From contig JBAGRP010000001.1 in NCBI GenBank assembly GCA_036924855.1, forward strand, positions 6,374,001-6,438,000: 64,000 nt of DNA, read 5' to 3'. This document shows positions 35,923-43,609 of the stretch, one piece after another (position 1 is the first letter of the stretch; each line of letters begins with the position of its first letter). The notes under the pieces were generated by a model that was not told where the DNA came from, did not search any database, and worked only from the letters and a program-made list of their open reading frames with translations. The stretch comes from Nitrobacteraceae bacterium AZCC 2146 (GTDB lineage: Bacteria > Pseudomonadota > Alphaproteobacteria > Rhizobiales > Xanthobacteraceae). The position numbers and the translations under genes were made by a program.

Positions 35923-37575
35923 ATGAGCAGCATTGGTAACGCCGGGACTCTGTCCGGAACAAGCCCAGGACTTCTCGATCGCGAGCGCATCATCGCCACC
36001 GCCGGCTTCAACCGCTGGCTGGTGCCGCCGGCCGCACTCTGCATCCATCTCTGCATCGGCATGGCTTACGGCTTTAGCGTGTTCTGGCTGCCGCTGTCGC
36101 GCGCGATCGGATTGTCGGCGCCGAAAGCCTGCGCCGACATGACGATCATGACCGAACTCTTCACCACCACCTGCGACTGGCGGGTCTCGAGCCTCGGCTG
36201 GATGTACACACTGTTTTTCGTGCTGCTTGGTGTCTCCGCCGCGATCTGGGGCGGCTGGCTCGAGCGCGCCGGTCCGCGCAAGGCCGGCTTCGTCTCGGCG
36301 CTGTGCTGGTGCGGCGGGCTCGTGCTCGGATCGATCGGCGTCTACACCCATCAGCTCTGGCTACTCTGGCTCGGCTCCGGCGTGATCGGCGGCGTCGGTC
36401 TCGGCCTCGGCTACATTTCGCCGGTGTCGACGCTGGTGAAATGGTTTCCCGACCGCAGGGGCATGGCGACCGGCATGGCGATCATGGGTTTTGGCGGTGG
36501 CGCGATGATCGGTGCACCGCTCGCCAACATGCTGCTGAACTATTTCAAGACACCGACCGGCGTCGGCGTCTGGCAGACATTTCTGGCCATGGGCACGATC
36601 TATTTCGTCTTCATGATGATCGGCGCGTTCTCCTATCGCATCACGCCGCCGAACTGGCGCCCGGAAGGCTGGACCCCGCCGGAGAAGGCCAATGCCATGA
36701 TCACCACCGGTCATGTGCATCTCGACAATGCCCACAAGACAAAGCAGTTCTGGCTGATCTGGGGCGTGCTCTGCCTGAACGTGTCGGCCGGCATCGGCGT
36801 CATCGGCATGGCTTCGCCGATGCTGCAGGAGATCTTTGCCGGCAAGCTGATCGGCCTGCCGGACCTCAGTTTCAACCAGCTCTCGGCCGAGCAGAAAACC
36901 ATGATCGCGGCGATCGCGGCGGGCTTCGCCGGGCTGCTATCGCTGTTCAACATCGGCGGCCGGTTCTTCTGGGCGTCGCTGTCGGACGAGATCGGCCGCA
37001 AGAACACCTACTTCACCTTCTTCATCCTCGGCATCGTGCTCTATGCACTGGCGCCGACGCTGGCGGCGATGGGCAGCAAGATCCTGTTCGTGCTCGCTTT
37101 CGGCATCATCCTGTCGATGTATGGCGGCGGCTTCGCCACGGTGCCGGCCTATCTCGCCGACATCTTCGGTACCCAGTTCGTCGGCGCTATCCATGGCCGC
37201 CTGCTGACGGCCTGGGCGACCGCGGGCATCATCGGCCCGGTGGTGGTGAACTACATTCGTGAATTCCAGATCGCCGCCGGCGTGCCGCGGGCGCAGGTCT
37301 ACGATTTCACCATGTACATTCTCGCCGGCATGCTGGTGCTGGGCCTGATCTGCAACGCGCTGGTCAAGCCGCTGGCGCCGCACTGGTTCATGAAGCCGGA
37401 GGAAGTCGCGGCCCTGCAGGCCAAGGGCGCCACCGCCACGACCGCGGGCGGTTCCTATGGCATCGGCAAGGGCGGTCTCGACGCCAGCTCCGCGGCATTC
37501 TGGGCCTTCGTCGGCATTCCGCTGGCCTGGGGCGTCTGGCTGACGCTGCAGAGCGCGGTGGCGATCTTCAAGTAA
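35923..37575 (+). CDS. OFA-family MFS transporter (oxalate/formate antiporter-like)
   Basis: A 550-residue, 12-helix carrier. Helix 1 (VPPAALCIHLCIGMAYGFSV) and the long first periplasmic loop with two cysteines (CADMTIMTELFTTTCDW) are typical of the OFA group in Bradyrhizobium. The MFS loop appears as GGWLERAGPRKAG, and VKWFPDRRGMATGMAIMGFG precedes helix 5. An insert QEIFAGKLIGLPDLSFNQLS sits in the middle, and the C-terminus adds a last helix after a Gly/Ala-rich linker. OFA proteins exchange oxalate and formate or carry other monocarboxylates; the substrate is open. A strong hairpin follows the stop codon. Confidence 0.9.
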   Translation: MSSIGNAGTLSGTSPGLLDRERIIATAGFNRWLVPPAALCIHLCIGMAYGFSVFWLPLSRAIGLSAPKACADMTIMTELFTTTCDWRVSSLGWMYTLFFVLLGVSAAIWGGWLERAGPRKAGFVSALCWCGGLVLGSIGVYTHQLWLLWLGSGVIGGVGLGLGYISPVSTLVKWFPDRRGMATGMAIMGFGGGAMIGAPLANMLLNYFKTPTGVGVWQTFLAMGTIYFVFMMIGAFSYRITPPNWRPEGWTPPEKANAMITTGHVHLDNAHKTKQFWLIWGVLCLNVSAGIGVIGMASPMLQEIFAGKLIGLPDLSFNQLSAEQKTMIAAIAAGFAGLLSLFNIGGRFFWASLSDEIGRKNTYFTFFILGIVLYALAPTLAAMGSKILFVLAFGIILSMYGGGFATVPAYLADIFGTQFVGAIHGRLLTAWATAGIIGPVVVNYIREFQIAAGVPRAQVYDFTMYILAGMLVLGLICNALVKPLAPHWFMKPEEVAALQAKGATATTAGGSYGIGKGGLDASSAAFWAFVGIPLAWGVWLTLQSAVAIFK

Positions 37576-37590
37576 GCGCATATTGACGAC

Positions 37591-37630
37591 GCGGGACTGG
37601 CGGCAACAGGTCGCCGGTCCCGCTCTGTTT
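37591..37630 (+). terminator. Terminator hairpin after the OFA gene
   Basis: GCGGGAC (37591-37597) pairs with GTCCCGC (37617-37623), with GGCG/CGCC extending the stem inside, followed by TCTGTTT. It lies 15 bases after the OFA stop and before the PsiF-like gene. Confidence 0.65.
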
Positions 37631-37677
37631 CTGCCGATCATTCTTCCATTAAAAATATCGTCCAGGGAGTTCCCAGA

Positions 37678-37938
37678 ATGCTTCGCTTCGCCACCGGAGT
37701 TGTCGCCACGCTCTTCATCGCAGGCACGCTTGTCACCGCATCGGCGCAAACGCCTCCGCCGACGGGGGCACCGACAACGTCAAAAATGAAACTGACCCGC
37801 GAGAGTCTCAAGGAAATGCGCGTCAAATGGAGTCAGAACAAAGGCAAGCTCGCGGCGTGCCGCAAGGACGTCAAGGCCAAGGGCCTGGCCGGCGACGACC
37901 GCTGGTTCTACATCGAGGACTGCATGGGCAAGAGCTGA
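37678..37938 (+). CDS. Small exported PsiF-like protein
   Basis: An 86-residue protein with a signal peptide (residues 1-24, ending SAQ) and a short mature region with two cysteines in CRKDVKAKGLAGDDRWFYIE then DC. That spacing resembles the PsiF repeat (Cys, about 20 residues, Cys near the end), annotated as phosphate-starvation inducible in enterobacteria, though no function is established. AGGGAG lies just upstream of ATG 37678. It follows the OFA carrier but is separated from it by a terminator. Confidence 0.75.
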   Translation: MLRFATGVVATLFIAGTLVTASAQTPPPTGAPTTSKMKLTRESLKEMRVKWSQNKGKLAACRKDVKAKGLAGDDRWFYIEDCMGKS

Positions 37939-38008
37939 GCAAGAGCTGAGGTTGAGCGAGGTGGCGCGGCGTCTTTGGTTGGCTCGTCTTGTCCACTGAA
38001 AGGGTCGA

Positions 38009-38599
38009 TCAGACGGGAGTGACCCAGCTGCCGTTCTGGAAGATCAGTGTTGCGGAATCCAGGGTGGTCAAGTCGATTTCGACGGCGTTCGAAATGGCTC
38101 GGTAGAGCAGCATGCTTGATGCGCCGTGCTGCTGAAACCAAACCTTTACTTGTTCGGTTGGCTTCAGCTGCTCGACCCCGAGGACAATCGGGTCTCGGGC
38201 CGCGAAGACCGGCGTCGTGCGCTGGACACCGTCCGGCCCGGTGGAGGTACAGTTCAATCCCGGATAGATTGGCCCGTAATTGTTGATCATGGTGATCTGG
38301 TCGGGCGGGCCGCCTTCAACGGCGCTGCCAAGCGTGCCGGACGAGTCGAGAGTCGCCTGTTGACCGACCATAATGTTGACGGCGTTCGTTTGGCCGGCGA
38401 TCGGATTGAACGTGCTGGCCCCAAACAGTTGATAGGATGGAAGCCAACTGAATGAACTCTCCGCGAAAAAGTTGTCGTAGGATTGCCAGATAACAGCGTA
38501 GGTGTCTTCGATTTTCTTGGCGAAGCACAACATGTAGTGACCAGCCTTGAGAATTTTGTAATCGCCCGCATCGATCTGAATCGTGACTGACTTGCTCAC
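38009..38599 (-). CDS. Unrecognised family, paralogue 1
   Basis: A 196-residue protein of a family I do not recognise, with two paralogues at 38623-39249 and 40436-41356. Shared landmarks in order are VxIxI, YxLCFAKK near residue 23, WQSY near 38, FSW, YQLFG near 57, GQQATLD near 79, ITMINNYGPIYPGL near 102, DGVQRTTPVF near 122, VWFQQ near 152 and VEIDLTTLDSA near 172, ending FQNGSW. There is no signal peptide or membrane helix. Regular short hydrophobic segments suggest an all-beta protein. It lies 23 bases after paralogue 2 on the same strand, so the two form an operon. Role unknown. Confidence 0.8.
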   Translation of the reverse strand: MSKSVTIQIDAGDYKILKAGHYMLCFAKKIEDTYAVIWQSYDNFFAESSFSWLPSYQLFGASTFNPIAGQTNAVNIMVGQQATLDSSGTLGSAVEGGPPDQITMINNYGPIYPGLNCTSTGPDGVQRTTPVFAARDPIVLGVEQLKPTEQVKVWFQQHGASSMLLYRAISNAVEIDLTTLDSATLIFQNGSWVTPV

Positions 38600-38622
38600 G
38601 AAAACCCCCTGCCTGAACTGGT

Positions 38623-39249
38623 TTACGCGTGCGAATGACCGGCCGATTCGGACGCAGGATCGAGCCAGCTGCCGTTCTGATAGCGCCGCGTCGCGGTATC
38701 GACACCGGCGAGATCGATCTTGACGGCTCCGGGAGCCGGCTGGCTGAAAATGGTGCCCGCATCGATGTTCTGTTGAAACCAGACCAGCAGATTCTCGGTG
38801 GGTGTAAGCACGCCAACGCCGCCGGTTGCGATGGCTATCGGCACCATAAAGATCGGTGTCATCCGCTGAACACCATCGAGTCCGGCGGAGAGGCCGCTCA
38901 GACCGGGGTATATCGGCCCGCGGTTGTTCACCATCGTGATGCTGTCGGGTGGTCCGCCCTGCACGGCCGGTTCGAGGTGGCCGGTCGCATCGAGAGTTGA
39001 TTGCTGGCCGAGTGCGATATCGACGAGGTTGGTGTCCACCGCCACGCTGCGGCCGGGGCTGAACGTCTTGGCTCCGAACAGCTGATAGGAGGAGGTCCAG
39101 CTAAATTCGTTGGCGGATAAATATATCGGATAACACTGCCAGACCACGCCGAACGTGTCACTCATCTGTTTGGCGAAGCACAGGCTGTATCGATTGCGCC
39201 TGAGCAACTCGAGATCAGCGTTAGCGATCTGAATTATCACCGACTTCAT
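38623..39249 (-). CDS. Unrecognised family, paralogue 2
   Basis: A 208-residue member of the same family. It shares YSLCFAKQ, VVWQCY, FSW, YQLFG, GQQSTLD, ITMVNNRGPIYPGL, DGVQRMTPIF, VWFQQ, VKIDL and YQNGSW with its neighbours, but has Cys for Ser in WQ[SC]Y and an additional tail SAGHSHA. It is the first gene of the two-gene operon with paralogue 1. The 259 bases upstream, before the XRE gene end, should hold its promoter. No export signal is visible, so a cytoplasmic role, or secretion by a route without a cleaved signal, must be assumed. Confidence 0.8.
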   Translation of the reverse strand: MKSVIIQIANADLELLRRNRYSLCFAKQMSDTFGVVWQCYPIYLSANEFSWTSSYQLFGAKTFSPGRSVAVDTNLVDIALGQQSTLDATGHLEPAVQGGPPDSITMVNNRGPIYPGLSGLSAGLDGVQRMTPIFMVPIAIATGGVGVLTPTENLLVWFQQNIDAGTIFSQPAPGAVKIDLAGVDTATRRYQNGSWLDPASESAGHSHA

Positions 39250-39508
39250 GATGGCAGCTCCTTATGGGCGATCGGAGGCGTTGGTCGGTCGCATTCCGCG
39301 GCATACGGACGCGACAGCGAAGGAACGGTAGCGGAGATCGGAGCGGATCGTTCCTTCAGTGCTACGGCTTGGCTCAATAGCACGGTTCGGCGGACGCCGG
39401 CGCTGTATCGATTGCGTGGCAAGACTAAAGCGGAGAGATGCTGGCTTCAGTTGGCAACATTCCGGCGCTTGCGATTCGCGCCGATTGGTATTCGCGCGGA
39501 TGAGTTCA

Positions 39509-40069
39509 TCATAGCGGCGCTCCTTCCAGCGCTTCCACAAGCCGTGCCACCTGCGCCGGCGAAAAGCGCTCCGGAATCCGCAGCATCTGGCCGTTACGCA
39601 GCGTCACCTCGATGACGCCTGCCGTAGCGCCGCCCACGGTCTCCGTTACCCTGTCAATGGGTGTGCTGGCCCGCTTTGAGAAAATCTCCGTTCCCCTGAT
39701 GCGACCCGTGCTATCGTCGCTGCCGAACAATTCCGGCAGCGCCGCCGTGAATGCATCGAGCGCCTGGCGGGCTCTGACCTGAATGGGAGGTAGCGATCGC
39801 TCATCAGGTCTCTCCGGAATTGGCCAGCGGGCGAGATCCGGCGTTCCCCGCCCGAGCATCAGCCAGTCCAGAGAGATGTTGAGAAAGTCGCAGAGCGCGA
39901 CAGCGTGGTCGAGCGACAGCGATCCGTTTTTCAGCCAGCGCGAGACGGCGCTTGGCTTGACGCCCAGTGCCTCTGCCAGCGCGGTTTGTTTGTTCCATCC
40001 GCGCAGACGCATGGCTTCTGCCAGCCGATTTCCGCGCAAGGGCGGGGGCATTCGGTTGCTGATCCGCAT
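39509..40069 (-). CDS. XRE-type helix-turn-helix regulator with a distinct C-terminal domain
   Basis: A 186-residue protein. Residues about 13-75 are a Cro/C1 helix-turn-helix (NRLAEAMRLRGWNKQTALAE then ALGVKPSAVSRWLKNG and FLNISLDWLMLGRG). After a linker, residues 145-186 read VIEVTLRNGQMLRIPERFSP then AQVARLVEALEG, which resembles the short accessory proteins of IS66-type elements. The helix-turn-helix points to a repressor. It sits between paralogue 2 and paralogue 3 of the unrecognised family, all on the minus strand, so it is the obvious candidate for their control. Confidence 0.85.
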   Translation of the reverse strand: MRISNRMPPPLRGNRLAEAMRLRGWNKQTALAEALGVKPSAVSRWLKNGSLSLDHAVALCDFLNISLDWLMLGRGTPDLARWPIPERPDERSLPPIQVRARQALDAFTAALPELFGSDDSTGRIRGTEIFSKRASTPIDRVTETVGGATAGVIEVTLRNGQMLRIPERFSPAQVARLVEALEGAPL

Positions 40070-40435
40070 ATAACCGGCTCGCTTTTGGCATCGGGGCCAG
40101 CCGGCCCGCTATATACTGCGGTTCCTGGATGTCCCCATGTTCGACAACAACAGCTCCGAAAGTTGCGTGATGAACGGAGCTGCCGACGGCGACCGGGATC
40201 ACTCATCTGCTATGTATAGCCGTGTCGCTGTTCTGGGAACAGTCGGGCTCACACGGTATGAGCGCGTCGTGACGGGTCGGCGCGGAGACGAGTGGGGGAA
40301 GATACGGCCGAGGGTGTGGCGTCGCGTCCCACGCGATCTCACCCCGTCGCGCCAGCTTCACAACATTAAGTGTTGAAACTGCTGGCGCGGCACGGGCCGC
40401 GCCAGTCTGGTTCGAAGTGCGTGCAGGGAACGGAG
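40070..40435. other. Intergenic stretch upstream of the XRE gene
   Basis: This 366-base stretch holds the XRE promoter near its left end and the terminator of paralogue 3 at 40382-40405. A 79-codon open frame on the plus strand (40137-40376) has no motif and I do not call it. Confidence 0.45.
40382..40405 (-). terminator. Hairpin after paralogue 3
   Basis: CTGGCGCGG and CCGCGCCAG pair perfectly over 9 bases around a 6-base loop, 31 bases beyond the stop codon of the minus-strand gene at 40436. The following T-run on the minus strand is weak (AGTTTC), so it may be a factor-assisted terminator or a stability hairpin. Confidence 0.55.
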
Positions 40436-41356
40436 TCAGGTCGTGGCTTTTACCGAGACGGTCGTGAAGCTCAGACCCAGCGATGCCAGTCCCTGCATCG
40501 TGTAGGCGACCAATTGATCCGCCATCGCCGGTGTGGTCTTCAGCAATGTCAGGTGCCTGCGCTGTGCGGTGCTCAGTCCGGGCTTGTCCTTGTAGGAGAT
40601 CGTGAAGATGCCGGCTGTTGCATTCACATTGACCGAGAACACGTTGTAGACGTCGGTCAGATAGGTGCCGAGTTTGACTGCCAGCAGTGCCGCCGTGATC
40701 GACCCGACCACGGCGACCGTCATGGTGACAAAGGACGCCGGATCGGCGACGGCGTCGCCAGCGATGGTCGACCAAATGCCGTTCGAATAGAGCCGGCTCG
40801 CCGAGTCCATCGTGGTCAGGTCGATTTCGACGGGATTGCTGACAGCGCTGCTGATCATGGTGCTTGTTTGGATGTCCTGTTGGAACCAGACCTGCACCAT
40901 ATCAACCGGGGTAAGTATGTCGGTGCCGGGTTCCATGGCGAGGGGCGCCACGTAAATCGGCGTCGTGTTTTGAACGCCGTCGAGTCCAATCGAGACGCTG
41001 TTCAGGCCGGGATGGATGAGCCCGTAATTGTTCTTGAGAGTAATGCTGTCCGTTGGTCCGCCGGAGACAGCGGGTCCCAGTGCGCCGGCGTCGTCGAGCG
41101 TGGCCTGCTCGCCGAGGGTGATGGATACCGGGTCGGTGTCCGCCCGCACCTGGACGCCGCCACTGAACGTGTTGGTCGCGAACAGCTGATACATTGGAAT
41201 CCAGGAGAACGTGTTTCCGGCGAGAAATTTGTCGTAGGACTGCCACACCACGTCGTATGTGTTGGCAACCTTCTTGGCGAAGCAGATCTTGTATTTGTCG
41301 TGTTTGAGCGACTCGAGGTCCGTCGGGTCGATCTTAATGTATACTGACTTTGTCAT
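40436..41356 (-). CDS. Unrecognised family, paralogue 3, with membrane-helix extension
   Basis: A 306-residue member of the family. Residues 1-200 carry the same landmarks (YKICFAKK, VVWQSYDKFL, FSW, YQLFA, GEQATLD, ITLKNNYGLIHPGL, DGVQNTTPIY, VWFQQ, VEIDLTTMDSA, YSNGIW). Residues about 205-306 are unique to this copy: a hydrophobic helix (FVTMTVAVVGSITAALLAVK), then VFSVNVNATAGIFTISYKDK and a Leu/Thr-rich tail. It may thus be anchored in a membrane while the other two are soluble. It is followed by a hairpin at 40382 and lies upstream of the XRE gene. Function unknown. Confidence 0.8.
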   Translation of the reverse strand: MTKSVYIKIDPTDLESLKHDKYKICFAKKVANTYDVVWQSYDKFLAGNTFSWIPMYQLFATNTFSGGVQVRADTDPVSITLGEQATLDDAGALGPAVSGGPTDSITLKNNYGLIHPGLNSVSIGLDGVQNTTPIYVAPLAMEPGTDILTPVDMVQVWFQQDIQTSTMISSAVSNPVEIDLTTMDSASRLYSNGIWSTIAGDAVADPASFVTMTVAVVGSITAALLAVKLGTYLTDVYNVFSVNVNATAGIFTISYKDKPGLSTAQRRHLTLLKTTPAMADQLVAYTMQGLASLGLSFTTVSVKATT

Positions 41357-41789
41357 GATGCAGGCTCCTCTGGACGTCCGGCTTCGACCGGCCGTCTATG
41401 CGGGGCTTACGAACGCTGCAGGTTTAAGAATTTTTGCAGTCGATGAAGAGCACCATGCTCCCAGTCCGGCCCCCTTTTCAGGGTGGCATAGAGCGATCTC
41501 GAGGGCTTTCTTATCCGGTTGCGTGCTGCGCAACCTTAAGATTTATAATTGCAATATATGCAATATAAGTTGAATATTTGGCTTCTACGCAAAGAAGCAA
41601 ATTTTGCGTCTCGGACACATCCGGATTGTTGACACCGGGAAGGCGCAGCGAATTCTACGATCGGGCGCCGCATATCTTTATATCGCGCTTATGAACGAGC
41701 GCGACCGGCCGTCTCGATTTCCTATGCCCTTGTTCGCATCTTCCATTCGACGCGGCACGTCTGCGCGCGGCGGATTTGGGAAGACGACA
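41357..41789. other. AT-rich divergent region upstream of paralogue 3
   Basis: 433 bases between paralogue 3 (minus) and the small plus-strand gene at 41790. The segment 41536-41600 is strikingly AT-rich for this window and holds two dyads (41549-41563 and 41581-41598). It should carry promoters in both directions. I see no gene. Confidence 0.5.
41549..41563. promoter_or_regulatory. Dyad TTGCA-ATATA-TGCAA
   Basis: A perfect 5-base inverted repeat around ATATA within the AT-rich segment upstream of paralogue 3. Its place and shape suit an operator, for example for the nearby XRE regulator, but this is only inference. A second dyad GCTTCT-N6-AGAAGC follows at 41581-41598. Confidence 0.4.
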
Positions 41790-42089
41790 ATGACCATGTT
41801 CTATTCACGTGAAAACCAGTATCACGACCTTGCCGGCGACGACGCCTATCGCTCCTGGCTGATCAGCCGCAACCAGCCGCCGATCGTCTATCACTCCGGC
41901 GAGATGCATTGGAATCGGTTGCGCGTCCTGGCGCGGTCGACGCTTAGTCACATCAAGGGATTCTTTGCGGCGATCCGCGTCGCCTTGGTCGCCGACAAGA
42001 TGCGCCGTGTGCAGCGCGAACTGGCCTTGCGCGGCGTGCGCTACGACCGCGAACCCAGGGCGCGGACCGACGGTCGGGGGCAGGCATGA
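41790..42089 (+). CDS. Small hypothetical protein
   Basis: A 99-residue protein of unknown function. The centre reads DDAYRSWLISRNQPPIVYHS, followed by a basic helical tail (IKGFFAAIRVALVADKMRRV). No signal peptide or cofactor motif. ATG 41790 has GGGAAG upstream; a longer frame to 41604 runs through AT-rich intergenic sequence and is unlikely. The stop overlaps the start of the next gene by 4 bases (ATGA), so the two are coupled. I believe similar pairs occur in Bradyrhizobium but cannot name them. Confidence 0.6.
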   Translation: MTMFYSRENQYHDLAGDDAYRSWLISRNQPPIVYHSGEMHWNRLRVLARSTLSHIKGFFAAIRVALVADKMRRVQRELALRGVRYDREPRARTDGRGQA

Positions 42090-42319
42090 GCAACGATCGC
42101 TCGGCTGCGATGTTCGCGCGGATCGGCTCCTGCGGCAAAATCGCCGCCGCGCTGATCCGGCATCTGCGCGCGGCGTGGGACGCGCCCGTTAGCTATAAGC
42201 GGGAAGCCCATTACATGCGCGGGCCCGGCCCGAAATGGCGCGAAAAGCACGCTCCGGACCATACCCGGGCGGGGCTCGTGAAGTATCCCACGGTGCTTGG
42301 CGACAAGTGGGATTCTTGA
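42086..42319 (+). CDS. Small hypothetical protein, coupled to the preceding gene
   Basis: A 77-residue basic protein: KIAAALIRHLRAAWDAPVSY followed by a polar C-terminus with YMRGPGPKWREKHAPDH and a final KWDS. No recognised family. It starts within the stop of the preceding gene (ATGA overlap), which supports both being real. A hairpin shared with the convergent DapA-like gene follows the stop. Confidence 0.6.
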   Translation: MSNDRSAAMFARIGSCGKIAAALIRHLRAAWDAPVSYKREAHYMRGPGPKWREKHAPDHTRAGLVKYPTVLGDKWDS

Positions 42320-42331
42320 AACATTTGTCCA

Positions 42332-42364
42332 TAGCCCGGATTTTGCTTCGCTCGATCCGGGCTA
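42332..42364. terminator. Palindromic hairpin between convergent genes
   Basis: TAGCCCGGAT (42332-42341) and ATCCGGGCTA (42355-42364) form a perfect 10-base stem with a 13-base loop. It overlaps the stop codon of the DapA-like gene and lies 13 bases after the plus-strand stop. The sequence is of the TAGCCCGGAT repeat kind common in Bradyrhizobium intergenic regions and probably ends transcription from both sides. Confidence 0.6.
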
Positions 42365-43261
42365 CGGCCCTAACGCAATCGCCATCGCCTGTGTGATGGC
42401 GATTTTTTCCGGTCCCGCCAATCCCACCATCGGCAGCCGTACGCGCGGTGAGGACAGGTTCAGCAGGCTCAGCGCATATTTGATCGAGGCCGGCGTGGCG
42501 TCGCGCGGCAGCGCCGAATTCAGCGGCGCCAGCCGATCCATGATGGTCGCGGCATAGAGCGGTTGTTCCTGCTTGCAGGCGCAAAACATCTCCCGGCACA
42601 GTTTTGGCGCGATATTCGCGATCGCCGAGATGCAACCGTCACCGCCCTGCAGCAGGAACGCCATCGCGGTGGCGTCGTCGCCGGACAGCAGGTGAAAGCC
42701 CGGCGGCAACATGGCGCGCAGCCGCAGCGGGCGGGTGATGTCGCCGCTGCTATCGCGCAGGCCGATGAACTGCGGCGATTCCGCCAGCCTTAGCAGCGTC
42801 TCGTCAGCCAGCGGACGCAGCGTGCGCGAGGGCACATCGTGCAGGATAACCGGCAGCGCGGTGGCGTCGGCAATGGCGCGAAAATGCGCCCCGATGCCGA
42901 CCTGCATCGGTTTGTTGTAATAGGGCACGACCGAGAGCACGGCATCGGCGCCCGCGGCTTCGGCGCGTTGCGTTAGCGAAATCGCCTGGCTGGTGGCGTT
43001 GGAGCCGGCACCGGCGATCACCCTGGCGCGACCGCGCGCGGTTGTCACGGCGGCGCGGATGATGGCGTGGTGTTCGTCCATCGACAGTGTCGCAGCCTCG
43101 CCGGCGGTTTCGCCGACGACAAGCGCGGTGGCGCCGGCGGCGATCTGGCGCTCGCAAAGAAGTTCGAACGCGGCGAGATCGACGACGTCGTCGTCATCGA
43201 ACGGTGTCGGCAGGTCTGCGATGAAGCCGGCCAGCCACGGATGGTCCAAAGCTGAGGTCAT
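42362..43261 (-). CDS. DapA-like (dihydrodipicolinate synthase family) protein without the catalytic lysine
   Basis: A 299-residue TIM-barrel protein of the DapA/NAL aldolase superfamily. It keeps the opening GFIADLPTPFDDDD, VVGETAGEAATLSMDEH, GAGSNATSQAISLTQRAEAA, the catalytic tyrosine in VVPYYNKP and LLSGDDATAM. At the Schiff-base position E. coli DapA reads IIGIKEATGN; this protein reads FIGLRDSSGD, codon CGC, so the lysine is arginine. Without it, condensation or aldol cleavage by the family mechanism is not expected; a lyase or dehydratase variant, or a lost activity, is possible. True dapA is probably elsewhere. Its stop lies in a hairpin shared with the neighbour. Confidence 0.85.
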   Translation of the reverse strand: MTSALDHPWLAGFIADLPTPFDDDDVVDLAAFELLCERQIAAGATALVVGETAGEAATLSMDEHHAIIRAAVTTARGRARVIAGAGSNATSQAISLTQRAEAAGADAVLSVVPYYNKPMQVGIGAHFRAIADATALPVILHDVPSRTLRPLADETLLRLAESPQFIGLRDSSGDITRPLRLRAMLPPGFHLLSGDDATAMAFLLQGGDGCISAIANIAPKLCREMFCACKQEQPLYAATIMDRLAPLNSALPRDATPASIKYALSLLNLSSPRVRLPMVGLAGPEKIAITQAMAIALGP

Positions 43262-43272
43262 GGAAACGGCGC

Positions 43273-43551
43273 TCAGGCCGCGCGCTGCCGGGCGGGTTCG
43301 AAGGCAGCCGCCTGGGCCTCAGCGTCGGATGACGGTCTTGCAGCCATGTCGAGTTCGAGGATGCAGCCGATGGAAATGATGGCCTCGGGGTGGCGGCCGT
43401 TTTCGAACAGCGCGTAGCGCACGGCGTCGGCGCGATTCACGAACAGGCCGCCATAGAGGCCGTTCTGGTGTTGTGCGATCCATTGGCCGCGACTGTTCTT
43501 GCCGATCAAGACGATATGAGAGCCACACGAGGGAGGTTCGACGAGATTCAC
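43273..43551 (-). CDS. Hypothetical protein with a GTG start
   Basis: A 92-residue protein: SHIVLIGKNSRGQWIAQHQN then GLYGGLFVNRADAVRYALFE, a small alpha-beta shape that could be a sequence- or ligand-binding domain, followed by ISIGCILELDM and an Ala-rich tail. No family recognised. GTG 43551 is chosen because GGAGA lies about 6 bases upstream; an open frame runs further but in the shadow of the next gene. It lies 11 bases after the stop-side neighbour and 58 bases from the upstream gene on the same strand. Confidence 0.6.
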   Translation of the reverse strand: MNLVEPPSCGSHIVLIGKNSRGQWIAQHQNGLYGGLFVNRADAVRYALFENGRHPEAIISIGCILELDMAARPSSDAEAQAAAFEPARQRAA

Positions 43552-43609
43552 TTGAAGTCTCCGGGAGAAGGAAGAATGGCGAATGCTGGATGTGTGTCGC
43601 GGCCCGCGC

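Noticed and set aside
36303..37262. 319-codon plus-strand frame inside the OFA transporter gene
   Set aside because: Alternative frame of a clear 12-helix carrier; Arg/His/Asp-rich nonsense.
40137..40376. 79-codon plus-strand frame upstream of the XRE gene
   Set aside because: No family, odd composition, and it overlaps a promoter region and a terminator hairpin.
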